A stretch of DNA of 64,000 bases from positions 62,001 to 126,000 of the forward strand of contig JAUJNU010000001.1 of the NCBI GenBank assembly GCA_030448085.1, read 5' to 3'. Positions 56,631 to 64,000 of this stretch are shown here, piece by piece. The notes beneath the pieces are model-generated. The model was not told the origin of the DNA and did no database searches. It saw only the letters and a program-made list of their open reading frames with translations. The position numbers and the translations under genes are program-made. The first letter of the stretch is position 1, and each line of letters opens with the position of its first letter. The stretch comes from Actinomycetota bacterium (lineage in GTDB: Bacteria; Actinomycetota; UBA4738; CADDZG01; WHSQ01).

Positions 56631-56677
56631 CCGATCCGCCCCTCTTCCATAGGCATCATCCTGGGTGGTGCTTGCGC

Positions 56678-57064
56678 TCACCTTCGATCTCTTGGTCGGG
56701 CGGGCCTCCGAGGGGCGAGGAGCCAAAAAGTCAGTCCCACCCCGGCACTTCCGAGAGCATCAAGCAACCAGGGCAGGTGTGGGTAGCGCTTCCACGGAGA
56801 CGCGACGCAGCTTCGAAACGCAGGGGCTAGCGCGAAGCGGTTCCCCGGCACCCGTACGAAGCGGTCCTCGCTCGACATCGAGGCAGCGCACTCCACAGCC
56901 GCCTGCTCACGTGGGCCGGGCCCGTCCCGCGTTTGTCCGACGAAGAGGAAGATGCTGACGAGCAAGAGGAAGGAAGCACAAACCAGGGCGGGGCCAACGA
57001 CCCATGACCCTCCGAAGGTCTGATCGGAGGGCTGCTCTCCTGTCAGGCTGAGGTCTTGCGGCAC
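56678..57064 (-). CDS. Small two-TM membrane protein
   Basis: The 128-residue protein has TMs at ~22-42 (VVGPALVCASFLLLVSIFLF) and ~100-118 (LLDALGSAGVGLTFWLLAP), with a loop of ~55 residues containing two cysteines between them. The family is not recognised. It lies opposite to the SOS cassette downstream. Confidence 0.5.
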   Translation of the reverse strand: MPQDLSLTGEQPSDQTFGGSWVVGPALVCASFLLLVSIFLFVGQTRDGPGPREQAAVECAASMSSEDRFVRVPGNRFALAPAFRSCVASPWKRYPHLPWLLDALGSAGVGLTFWLLAPRRPARPRDRR

Positions 57065-57212
57065 CGACGCTCCCTCCTCAACACAGGCGATACGAGAAGG
57101 GTCCGACGATCAAGAACCGCAGGCTCAAAGGAGAAGGTACCCACGAGGCGCGGAGAGATCGTCAAGAGGAAGAGAAGGTTCTGTGGAGGTGGCGGCTCGA
57201 AACCCAGATTGC

Positions 57213-57232
57213 TCTTGACGGATGTGGCGCGC
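57213..57232 (+). repeat. 20-bp direct repeat, copy 2, holding the -35 of the SOS promoter
   Basis: It is identical to 56611-56630. The shared block covers the -35 hexamer and most of the spacer; the copies differ from the -10 onward. Confidence 0.8.
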
Positions 57233-57259
57233 GTCCTCTATTATCGAACACATGTTCGA
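57215..57259 (+). promoter_or_regulatory. SOS promoter with consensus LexA box upstream of the DUF6504-PaaI-dnaE2 genes
   Basis: TTGACG (57215-57220), an 18-nt spacer and TATTAT (57239-57244) make a near-consensus promoter. TCGAAC-ACAT-GTTCGA (57244-57259) covers the -10 end and the start point and matches the LexA consensus on both half-sites. LexA cleavage would open this promoter. Confidence 0.85.
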
Positions 57260-57278
57260 CTCTGGTAGATCGAGACTG

Positions 57279-57353
57279 GTGAACGGCTCTCCCCGGACCG
57301 TGCCAGCGAGGGTTCCCCGGCCCTCGTCGATCCCAGGCTCGGACTCTCAATAA
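57279..57353 (+). CDS. Possible 24-codon leader peptide
   Basis: GTG 57279 opens a frame of 24 codons (NGSPRTVPARVPRP) that ends in TAA 57351-57353, inside the base of the long hairpin. It could be a leader peptide or a remnant of a lost first gene. There is no independent support. Confidence 0.25.
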   Translation: MNGSPRTVPARVPRPSSIPGSDSQ

Positions 57354-57407
57354 GGGGCCTGAAGGGCCGGTCTACCGCTTCGGCGGAGCCGGTCCTCGGG
57401 CCCCCTT
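57352..57407 (+). other. Long hairpin with UUCG loop in the SOS leader
   Basis: Paired segments are AAGGGG with CCCCTT at the base, GGGCCGG (57364-57370) with CCGGTCC, and CCGC-TTCG-GCGG (57375-57386) at the tip. The stem is ~21 bp. No U-tract follows. It stands between the SOS promoter and DUF6504 and could be an attenuator or a terminator of the actinobacterial no-U type. Confidence 0.7.
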
Positions 57408-57459
57408 ATGCCTCTCGGTAGATCCGATGGGCCGGTTGTGCTGGCAGGCCGAGACGAGG

Positions 57460-57777
57460 GTGACGAAGCGCTACGACGAGCCGATCGAGGTGACCCCCGA
57501 CCCCCTCGAGGCCGACGCGCCGGTAGGTTTCTCGTGGCGAGGACGGTCCTACCAGATCGATGCTCGCCTGGATTCTTGGCGCGAGGCGGGGGAGTGGTGG
57601 GACGCCCGCTCGGCCCGGGACCGCGAGTACCACAGGGTCCTCGCCCGCCCCGCAGGGACACTCTCGAGCGGCGAGGTCGACTCCGACGGCTTCCTCAAGG
57701 GCCCTCCCGGCGCGGTCTACGACGTCTACCGGGACATGGCTGCCAACCGCTGGCGCATCGCCCGGATATGGGACTGA
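57460..57777 (+). CDS. DUF6504 family protein of the DnaE2 cassette
   Basis: Start GTG 57460 (MTKRYDEPIEV) fits the family better than ATG 57427. The 105-residue protein has FSWRGRSYQIDARLDSWRE and AVYDVYRDMAANRWRIARI; its beta-rich pattern matches small proteins encoded between imuB and dnaE2 in actinobacteria. The role is unknown, probably linked to translesion synthesis by location. imuA and imuB are not present here. Confidence 0.75.
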   Translation: MTKRYDEPIEVTPDPLEADAPVGFSWRGRSYQIDARLDSWREAGEWWDARSARDREYHRVLARPAGTLSSGEVDSDGFLKGPPGAVYDVYRDMAANRWRIARIWD

Positions 57778-57791
57778 GGATGGGGCGCGGA

Positions 57792-57797
57792 TATCGT
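57792..57797 (+). promoter_or_regulatory. -10 element (TATCGT) before the PaaI gene
   Basis: It ends 7 nt before ATG 57805. Confidence 0.35.
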
Positions 57798-57804
57798 CCG
57801 AGCC

Positions 57805-58227
57805 ATGGAACCCGACTCCCGCTGGGCCGCGATCGTGGCGGGGAGAGTCACGATCCCCGCGAACGACGAGCTCGGCTTCCGGATCGAGGCCTCGCCGGAC
57901 CCGACCGAGGAGATAACCCTCGGCTGGACGGTCCCGGGCGAGCTCTGCAACTCGGCGGGGAACCTCCAGGGTGGGGTGATTGCCGCGTTCGCGGACGCTC
58001 TTCTCGGTGGAGCCGCGTCGGCGCACCTTCCCGACACCGAATATCCCGCCCTCGCCGAGATGAAGATCTCGATCCTGCGCCCTGCGGTCGCGGGTATGGA
58101 GCTCACCGGCAAGGGCCGTGTCCTGAAGCGGGGCCGGCGGGTCCTGTTCGTCGAGGCGGATGTCTTGGGCCCGGACGGCAAGCTGCTGGCCAAGGCAAGC
58201 GGGACGGAGATCCCAGCCGCTTTGTAG
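57805..58227 (+). CDS. PaaI-type hotdog thioesterase
   Basis: The 140-residue hotdog protein has CNSAGNLQGGVIAAFADAL, the helix and active-site loop of PaaI-like thioesterases, and AEMKISILRPAVAG in the following strand. It would hydrolyse an acyl- or aryl-CoA. It lies between DUF6504 and dnaE2, an unusual place for a thioesterase in a mutasome cassette. Confidence 0.82.
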   Translation: MEPDSRWAAIVAGRVTIPANDELGFRIEASPDPTEEITLGWTVPGELCNSAGNLQGGVIAAFADALLGGAASAHLPDTEYPALAEMKISILRPAVAGMELTGKGRVLKRGRRVLFVEADVLGPDGKLLAKASGTEIPAAL

Positions 58228-58255
58228 GAGTGACCGGGCGAACCGGGGCACGCCT

Positions 58256-61200
58256 GTGAGCTTCGTGCAGTTGCATTGTCATTCGAACTGGTCCCTCTTG
58301 GACGGGGCGGTGTCGGCCGAGGGACTCGCGGTCGCAGCGGCGGAGCTCGGGTACGAGGCTGTTGCCCTCACCGACCATGACTCGCTCCTCGGGGCAGTGC
58401 GCTTCTCGAAGGCCTGCAAAGAAGTGGGGTACGCCCGATCTTTCGGGGCCGAGCGGATGGTTGCCGGGCCCGCGCATACCGAGCGGCACGTGACCGTGCT
58501 CGCCCGTGACAAGACCGGTTATGGGAACCTCTGCCGGCTCATAAGCGACGCTCATCTCGGCAGCGAGCGCGGCACTCCCGTCTCCTCTCTCGCCGCGATA
58601 GCGGCCCGTGCCGAGGGCCTGTTCGTCTTCTCCGGTTGCGCCAAGGGCGAGGTAGCGGCTCTCGCCGCCGCGGGCCGGATACCGGCAGCGGTCGATGCCG
58701 CCAAGAGGTGGCGCCGGGCGATCGGCGACGGCTACCGGATCGAGGTCTTCGACCACAGGGGCTACGGCGACCGCACGCTCCGGGACCGGCTCCTCAAGGT
58801 GTCGAGCCAGGCCGGGATCAAGGCGGTTGCCTCCAACAACGTCCATTACGTGAGGCGGGTAGAGGCTCCCACGCACGAGCTGCTCCATGCCATCAACAAG
58901 ATCGTCCCGCTCTCGAAGACGCAGGCGCTCAGGTCCAACGCCGAATACGGGCTGAAGGCGCCGCACGAGATGCGAGCCATCTTCAGGGACGTGCCGGAGG
59001 TGGCGGACGAGACCCTCGCCATAGCCGAGGCGTGCGATGTCGATCTCGGGCTCGGTCGCTACCACTTCCCTCATATCCCCATCCCCGAGGGCCAGAGCGC
59101 GGCGGCGCTATTGAGACGGCGATGTTACGAAGGGGCGGCCCGCCGCTACGACAAGATCCCCCGGGCCGTCGAGGACCGGCTCGAGCACGAGCTCCGGATG
59201 ATCTTCGACGGCAGCCGGCACTGGGGCGAGGAGCGGGCGGGGGCGGCCTCCGCCGACGGGGGCTTCGCCGCCTATTTCCTGCTCGTCAGCGACATCGTCC
59301 ATCACGCTCGGAAGGTCCTCGGGATCCGTTGCACCTGCCGGGGAAGCGCCGCCGGCTCCCTCGTCTGCTACGTGCTCGGGATCTCCGATGTCGACCCGGT
59401 CCGCTACGACCTCTTGTTCGAGCGCTTCATGAACAACAAGCGCGAGGAGCTCCCCGACATAGACGTCGACGTCGAGTCGCACCGGCGTGAGGAGGTCCTG
59501 GGCCACGTGCTCCAGACGTACGGGCTCGAGCAGACCGCGATGTGCTGCATGGTCGACACCTTCAGGGCCAGGATGGCCATACGCGAGGTGGGCAAAGCCC
59601 TCGGGCTCCCGCCCGAGGAGATAGACCTCGTCGCCAAAGCCTTCCCCCGGGTGCGGGCGAGGGACATCCCGAAGGCGATAGCCCATCTCCCGGAGCTGCA
59701 GGGGACGAACCTCAGCGGGGGCCGGCTCGAGCAGCTCTTCGAGCTCTGCTTCGCGATCGACGGCTTTCCGCGCCACCTCGCCCTCCATCCCTCCGGCGTG
59801 ATCCTCTCCTCGAGCGACCTCGCCGACAGGGTCCCGATGCAGACCTCTTACGAGGGCTTCCGGATGCTCCAGGCCGACAAGCACGACGTCGAGGCGCTGG
59901 GCCTCGTGAAGCTCGACGTCCTCGGCGTGAGGATGCTCTCGTCGATGGCTCATGCCTGCGCCGAGGTGAAGCGGCTGACGGGCACGGCTCCCGACCTCGA
60001 GAGCCTCCCGATGGACGACGAGGTCGCTTATCGCCTCATCCGCACCTCGAAGACCCTCGGGTGCTTCCAGATCGAGTCACCGGGCCAGCGCGACCTCCTC
60101 GCCCGCCTGCAGCCTCAGGGCTTCGAGGACCTGATCGTCGAGATTTCCCTGTTCCGACCCGGCCCCGTCAGCTCCGACATGGTCTCGCCCTACCTCAGCC
60201 GCAGGCACGGGTTCGAGGAGTTCGAGTACATGCACCCCAAGCTGAGGCCGATCCTGGCCGAGACGAACGGGATCATCGTCTATCACGAGCAGGTGATCAG
60301 GGTCATAGCCGCGGTCACCGGGTGCGGGCTCGACGACGCCGACTACGTGCGCAGGCACCTCGACTCGGCCCGCCCGAGCCTGCCCGACGACCCCAACAGC
60401 AACCCCGCCCGCAAAGGGCTCGACGGCCCCCGCAGCGGCGTCTCCGACGACAACGAGGTGGGTCGCTGGTTCCAGGAGCGGGGGATCCGGAACGGGTTCA
60501 GCCCGGCTCAGGCCGCGGCCCTGTGGCAGGAGGTCTTCGCGTTCGCCTCGTTCGGTTTCTGCAAGGCGCATGCGGCCGCTTTCGCTCTCCCCACGTATCT
60601 GTCGGCCTGGCTGAAAGCCCATCACCCCGTCGAGTTCTACGCCGGCCTTCTCACTCACGACCCGGGGATGTATCCCCGCCGCCTCATAGTTGCCGATGCC
60701 CGACAGTTCGGGATCCCGATCCTGCCGATCGAGATCAACCGGTCCTACGACGCCTACCGGGCCGAGCCAGTCGCGGAGGGGCTGGGGGTGAGGCTCGCCT
60801 TCTCGGAGGTGCGTGACATCTCGGGGCCCGAGATCGGCTCGCTCCTGGCCGCCCGGGCCGAAGGCGGCCCCTTCACCTCGCTGGAAGACCTGTGGCGCCG
60901 GACCGAGCTGTCCCGGCCGGTGCTCGAGAACCTCGTCCACGTGGGGTCGCTCGACACCCTCGAGCCAAACCGGGCCCGGCGCGAGCTCCTGTGGCGGGTG
61001 ATCGACCTGGCCGGAGGCACAAGGCCAAAAGCCGGGCAACTGGGCCTGGGTCTGGACGAGCCGATCCACGAGAGCCTCCCGGGCCTTCCCGTCTACACAC
61101 CTCTCGAGGAGACCGAGGCCGAGCTGGCGGTGACGGGGATCGACGCTCGCCGGCACGTGATGGACCTCTACAAGCCCCTCTTGACCGAGCTCGGCTGCGT

Positions 61201-61660
61201 CCCGGTCACGGCCCTTGCTCGCCATCGCAACAACTCGGAGGTATGGGTGGCGGGGGTGAAGGTGGCGAGCCAGACACCTGCGATCCGGTCGGGGCAGAGG
61301 ATCATCTTCATCACCCTCGACGACATCACCGGCCCCCTCGACGTGACCTTCTTCGAGCGGGTCCAGCCCTGGTGCGCCAGGATCGTCTTCCACTCCTGGC
61401 TGCTGCTCGTGAAGGGCACCTTGAAGAAGAGGGGTGGGGCATCATTCCGCCACGGGACCGACCCGAGGAACGTCGGGATCACCATCGTGGCCGAGGAGGC
61501 ATTCGACCTCGCCGAGGTGGCCCGGGACCGAAAGGACGGGCACGGCCTGGAGGAATGCCTCACGAGACAGAGGGCCAAGGTGTCCCTCGGAGTGATCCCG
61601 CAGAGCGAGCCTCCCGGCGGGCGTATGTGGCACTCGAGCGGCGGCAGCGCGGGCAGGTGA
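58256..61660 (+). CDS. dnaE2: Error-prone DNA polymerase III alpha subunit, DnaE2/ImuC
   Basis: GTG 58256 gives 1134 residues. The N-terminal PHP domain starts VQLHCHSNWSLLDG (HxH). The palm has PDIDVD at 400-405 (Asp401/Asp403) within ELPDIDVDVESHRREEVL. FGFCKAHAAAFAL is a typical C-family pattern, and the C-terminal third has an OB-like domain (ALARHRNNSEVWVAGVKV). Length and lack of a tau-binding tail match ImuC/DnaE2 rather than the replicative DnaE1. It replicates past DNA damage with low fidelity, usually with ImuB. The LexA box ~1 kb upstream fits damage control. The frame is intact. Confidence 0.93.
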   Translation: MSFVQLHCHSNWSLLDGAVSAEGLAVAAAELGYEAVALTDHDSLLGAVRFSKACKEVGYARSFGAERMVAGPAHTERHVTVLARDKTGYGNLCRLISDAHLGSERGTPVSSLAAIAARAEGLFVFSGCAKGEVAALAAAGRIPAAVDAAKRWRRAIGDGYRIEVFDHRGYGDRTLRDRLLKVSSQAGIKAVASNNVHYVRRVEAPTHELLHAINKIVPLSKTQALRSNAEYGLKAPHEMRAIFRDVPEVADETLAIAEACDVDLGLGRYHFPHIPIPEGQSAAALLRRRCYEGAARRYDKIPRAVEDRLEHELRMIFDGSRHWGEERAGAASADGGFAAYFLLVSDIVHHARKVLGIRCTCRGSAAGSLVCYVLGISDVDPVRYDLLFERFMNNKREELPDIDVDVESHRREEVLGHVLQTYGLEQTAMCCMVDTFRARMAIREVGKALGLPPEEIDLVAKAFPRVRARDIPKAIAHLPELQGTNLSGGRLEQLFELCFAIDGFPRHLALHPSGVILSSSDLADRVPMQTSYEGFRMLQADKHDVEALGLVKLDVLGVRMLSSMAHACAEVKRLTGTAPDLESLPMDDEVAYRLIRTSKTLGCFQIESPGQRDLLARLQPQGFEDLIVEISLFRPGPVSSDMVSPYLSRRHGFEEFEYMHPKLRPILAETNGIIVYHEQVIRVIAAVTGCGLDDADYVRRHLDSARPSLPDDPNSNPARKGLDGPRSGVSDDNEVGRWFQERGIRNGFSPAQAAALWQEVFAFASFGFCKAHAAAFALPTYLSAWLKAHHPVEFYAGLLTHDPGMYPRRLIVADARQFGIPILPIEINRSYDAYRAEPVAEGLGVRLAFSEVRDISGPEIGSLLAARAEGGPFTSLEDLWRRTELSRPVLENLVHVGSLDTLEPNRARRELLWRVIDLAGGTRPKAGQLGLGLDEPIHESLPGLPVYTPLEETEAELAVTGIDARRHVMDLYKPLLTELGCVPVTALARHRNNSEVWVAGVKVASQTPAIRSGQRIIFITLDDITGPLDVTFFERVQPWCARIVFHSWLLLVKGTLKKRGGASFRHGTDPRNVGITIVAEEAFDLAEVARDRKDGHGLEECLTRQRAKVSLGVIPQSEPPGGRMWHSSGGSAGR

Positions 61661-61670
61661 AGGTTATGGG

Positions 61671-61721
61671 GCCGAGGTGGCTAATCTTCGTAGACCGTAT
61701 CGGGACATCGGCCGCCTCGGC
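61671..61721 (+). other. 11-bp inverted repeat between dnaE2 and the subtilase
   Basis: GCCGAGGTGGC (61671-61681) pairs with GCCGCCTCGGC (61711-61721) with one G-T wobble and a 29-nt loop. No U-tract follows. Confidence 0.4.
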
Positions 61722-61759
61722 GGGCGCGTCAGAGCGAATGGGGAGTGGGGGGAACACTG

Positions 61760-64000
61760 ATGAGACGTCGTGAGCTGAAGGTCTCGGTCTACGCAGCGAT
61801 CGTTCTTACGTTGGCACTGCTGCTCGGCCTCATGGGGGGGTCGGCCCAGGCCGAGTTCCCTTATCCGGAGCCTAGCCCGAGCCCTTCGGACCCGTATGAC
61901 TACGGCTCCTACATGAAGACCTCGTCCCCGGACGACATGTACGAGCTGAACGACCTTGGGGACAACGACTGGAAGTACAGCTCGAGAACCGCGTGCGAGC
62001 TGTACGGCCCCGAGAGGCCCGGTGAGAAGTTCGTGAACTGCAGCCCTCTCGAGGTGAACGAGAACCCCCAGGAGCAGTTCGGCGTCACCGGAGCCTCGGT
62101 TGACAAGGCCTGGACCACCACGACCGGCCGTCCCGATGTCACGATCGCCGTCCTTGACTCCGGCGTCCAGTGGAACAACCTCGGCAAGCCTATGCGGGAC
62201 GTCAACAACAAGACCTGGCTGAACCACGGTGAGCTGCCCGTATCGGGAACCACCGGATTCTCCCCGGACCAGCGGGACTACGACGTCAACGACGACGGGA
62301 TCTTCAACATCCGTGATTACTGCCCCGACTGGGACGACGAGAAGGACTGCGGGGGCAGCGGTGACGAGACGGTGCGGGGTGAGCCGGGGACGGCAGACAC
62401 CGACTACAACGAGAACGGGATCATCGACCCCGAGGACCTCATCTTCAAGTTCTCCGACGGCATCGACCAGGACGGGAACGGCTACACCGACGACTTCGTC
62501 GGCTGGGACAGCTACGAGGACGACAACGACCCCTTCGATGAGGTCCAGTACGGGCACGGGAGCGGCGAGGCCGTGGACTCGACCGGCGAGGCCAACAACA
62601 AGAACGAGGACGACGAAGGCGGAGAGGTCGGCACCTGCCCCAACTGCATGGTGATGCACATGCGGGTGGGCGACTCCTTCATCGCCGACGTCAACGACGC
62701 CGCGGAGGGGATGATCTACGCAGCCGACAACGGCGCCAGCGTCCTCCAGTCGGCCCTCGGCACGCTCAACAACTCCCGCTTCGCCCAAGAGGCGATCAAC
62801 TACGCCTATAAGAGGGGGGTGGTCCTCATCGCCTCGGCGGCAGACGAATCCGCCGGTCACCACAACCAGCCCTCGGTCCTCGAGCACGCGGTCACGTTCA
62901 ACTCCATCGGAGAGCCTCAGCTCCCCGGCGCGGCACGGCCGCCGACCTACCTCGAGTTCCGTGGCTGCACGAACTTCGGCGCCTACATAACGGCCTCCGT
63001 TCCCTCCAACTCATGCTCCTCCGAGGCGGTCGGCCGGATGGCCGGCGTCGCGGGCCTCATGTATTCCGCCGGCAGGAACCGGTTCGAGAGCAATGGCGAT
63101 GCCGGCGCTACCGGCGGGACGTTCGAGGACTACGGCCAGCTGGACGGCCCGGGCGGGGTCCCCGAGGGTCACATGCTCTCGGCAGAGGAGATCGACCAGC
63201 TCGTCGCCAGGACGGCGGACGACATCAACTTCACGACCCCGGTCCCGTACACCGACAGGAGCTACCCGGAGACCCAGCGGTACGGCGCCACCGAAGGCTG
63301 GGACCCGTTCTTCGGCTACGGCCGCATCAACGCGAGGCGCATGGTGAGGGCGGTCCACGAGAACGCCATCCCGCCCGAGGCCGACATCACATCGCCCGAG
63401 TGGTTCGACATCGTCGACCCGGCCGATCCCTCGGTTCAGGCCGATGGGATCAAGATCAAAGGCACCGTAGCCTCGCGCCGGACCCCCAAGTACGACTACA
63501 AGGTCGAGTGGGGCATCTGGACCTGGTACGAGGCGGACCGCAAGAACTACAGGTCACCCGAGTACAAGACGACGGGTGTCACGCTCACCCACACCGGTGA
63601 TCAGGCCGAGCCCATCGACGGCGTTCTCGCCACGATCGACCCGGAGGTCGTGAAGGCTGAGCTGGATGCTGCCCGGGAGGGCAAGGGGACCGAGGGCCCC
63701 GGGGCCGACCCGGTGACGGGTCGTGGGGACCACGAGAACCGGCAGCTTCCCGACAAGTTCGGGGTTGTGGCCCGGGTGGTCGTCACCTCCAAGGACGGGG
63801 CGGGCGCGCCGATCCTTCAGAGCGTTCAGGGTGAGGTGGACCGGGCCAACGGGGGCAGCGACCCGAACAGCGACGAGGCCGCCGCCACCGTTCCCCTCCA
63901 GGGCATAGGCACCAAGCAGTTCTACCTGCACAACGATCCCGCCCTCTTCCCCGGCTTCCCCCGGGACCTCGAGGCGGATGGGGCCGCAGCCCCCCGCTTC
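61760..64000 (+). CDS. Secreted subtilisin-like (S8) serine protease, C-terminus beyond window
   Basis: ATG 61760 gives 747 residues, still open at the edge. A signal peptide (VSVYAAIVLTLALLLGLMGG) is followed by a Pro/Ser-rich start and a prodomain-like segment. The triad is D133 in AVLDSGVQW, H266 in YGHGSGEA, and S421 in CSSEAVGRMAGVAGL. The usual oxyanion Asn region GN is changed to AD (residues 361-362, ASAADES). After ~480 there is a beta-rich C-terminal region. It would be exported; acidic repeats around 175-245 (DVNDDG, DQDGNGYTDD) look like calcium-binding loops. Confidence 0.9.
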   Translation, partial: MRRRELKVSVYAAIVLTLALLLGLMGGSAQAEFPYPEPSPSPSDPYDYGSYMKTSSPDDMYELNDLGDNDWKYSSRTACELYGPERPGEKFVNCSPLEVNENPQEQFGVTGASVDKAWTTTTGRPDVTIAVLDSGVQWNNLGKPMRDVNNKTWLNHGELPVSGTTGFSPDQRDYDVNDDGIFNIRDYCPDWDDEKDCGGSGDETVRGEPGTADTDYNENGIIDPEDLIFKFSDGIDQDGNGYTDDFVGWDSYEDDNDPFDEVQYGHGSGEAVDSTGEANNKNEDDEGGEVGTCPNCMVMHMRVGDSFIADVNDAAEGMIYAADNGASVLQSALGTLNNSRFAQEAINYAYKRGVVLIASAADESAGHHNQPSVLEHAVTFNSIGEPQLPGAARPPTYLEFRGCTNFGAYITASVPSNSCSSEAVGRMAGVAGLMYSAGRNRFESNGDAGATGGTFEDYGQLDGPGGVPEGHMLSAEEIDQLVARTADDINFTTPVPYTDRSYPETQRYGATEGWDPFFGYGRINARRMVRAVHENAIPPEADITSPEWFDIVDPADPSVQADGIKIKGTVASRRTPKYDYKVEWGIWTWYEADRKNYRSPEYKTTGVTLTHTGDQAEPIDGVLATIDPEVVKAELDAAREGKGTEGPGADPVTGRGDHENRQLPDKFGVVARVVVTSKDGAGAPILQSVQGEVDRANGGSDPNSDEAAATVPLQGIGTKQFYLHNDPALFPGFPRDLEADGAAAPRF

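Noticed and set aside
59108..61393. Long minus-strand frames opposite dnaE2
   Set aside because: They are antisense shadows of a clearly conserved, intact polymerase gene.

Overview
The window is high-GC DNA from an actinobacterium, most likely an uncultured lineage (Actinomycetota). The evidence is an actinobacterial-type DEDD-exonuclease/GIY-YIG fusion, two LexA boxes of the form CGAACA-N2-TGTTCG, a DUF6504-DnaE2 mutasome cassette, two LLM-type (F420-like) oxidoreductases, a DUF222/HNH gene, a group-III phosphofructokinase and many leaderless-looking promoters (TAnnnT ending 6-7 nt before the start codon). There is no rRNA, tRNA, insertion sequence, prophage or CRISPR array.

Sequence quality matters here. 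About two dozen conserved genes are split by single-base indels, mostly in G/C runs, while the protein on both sides stays clearly homologous. The end of panB is overwritten by G-rich substitutions without loss of frame. I read most of these as sequencing or assembly errors. Genes whose frame is interrupted as written carry the type 'pseudogene', but most are probably intact in the organism.

Layout. 1-1286: SOS-controlled DEDD/GIY-YIG nuclease (minus strand, runs off the left edge). 1.3-3.7 kb: two related membrane proteins, the second with TPRs. 3.7-13.8 kb: CoA transferase, NYN nuclease, methyltransferase, M48 protease, acyl-CoA synthetase, PanB, a zinc-ribbon membrane protein, a phosphoesterase and SRPBCC genes. 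13.8-20.6 kb: ROK kinase, YkvA, an LLM oxidoreductase, a TPR protein, a 5'-3' exonuclease, a histidine phosphatase and AlaC. 20.6-23.6 kb: minus-strand esterase - LOR/SDH enzyme - TetR operon, ending in five 57-bp tandem repeats, with a palindromic operator at its head. 23.7-29.7 kb: PlsC, GlpK, RlpA-like protein, PPi-type PFK, threonine aldolase and an anti-sigma kinase. 29.8-33.6 kb: FAD-Rieske oxidoreductase and thiOSG. 33.6-38.8 kb: DUF2254, lipase, two DUF72 genes, PadR pair. 38.85-42 kb: degraded small membrane or secreted genes, an M23-like gene and an HNH gene. 42-56 kb: DUF2071, an AAC(2')-like acetyltransferase, GGDEF-EAL, LmeA-like protein, LLM oxidoreductase, HAD phosphatase, TIM-barrel isomerase, MBL hydrolase, S15/CocE hydrolase, ThiE, Cax, amidohydrolase, sulfatase, SufT-like protein. 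56-64 kb: small secreted/membrane genes, the SOS promoter with a long hairpin, DUF6504 - PaaI - dnaE2, and a subtilase that runs off the right edge.

Functional links: thiO-thiS-thiG with a distant thiE make the thiazole half and the coupling step of thiamine synthesis. The acyl-CoA synthetase, PlsC, GlpK, CoA transferase and TetR genes point to lipid metabolism. Two LexA boxes tie the nuclease and the DnaE2 cassette into one damage response.
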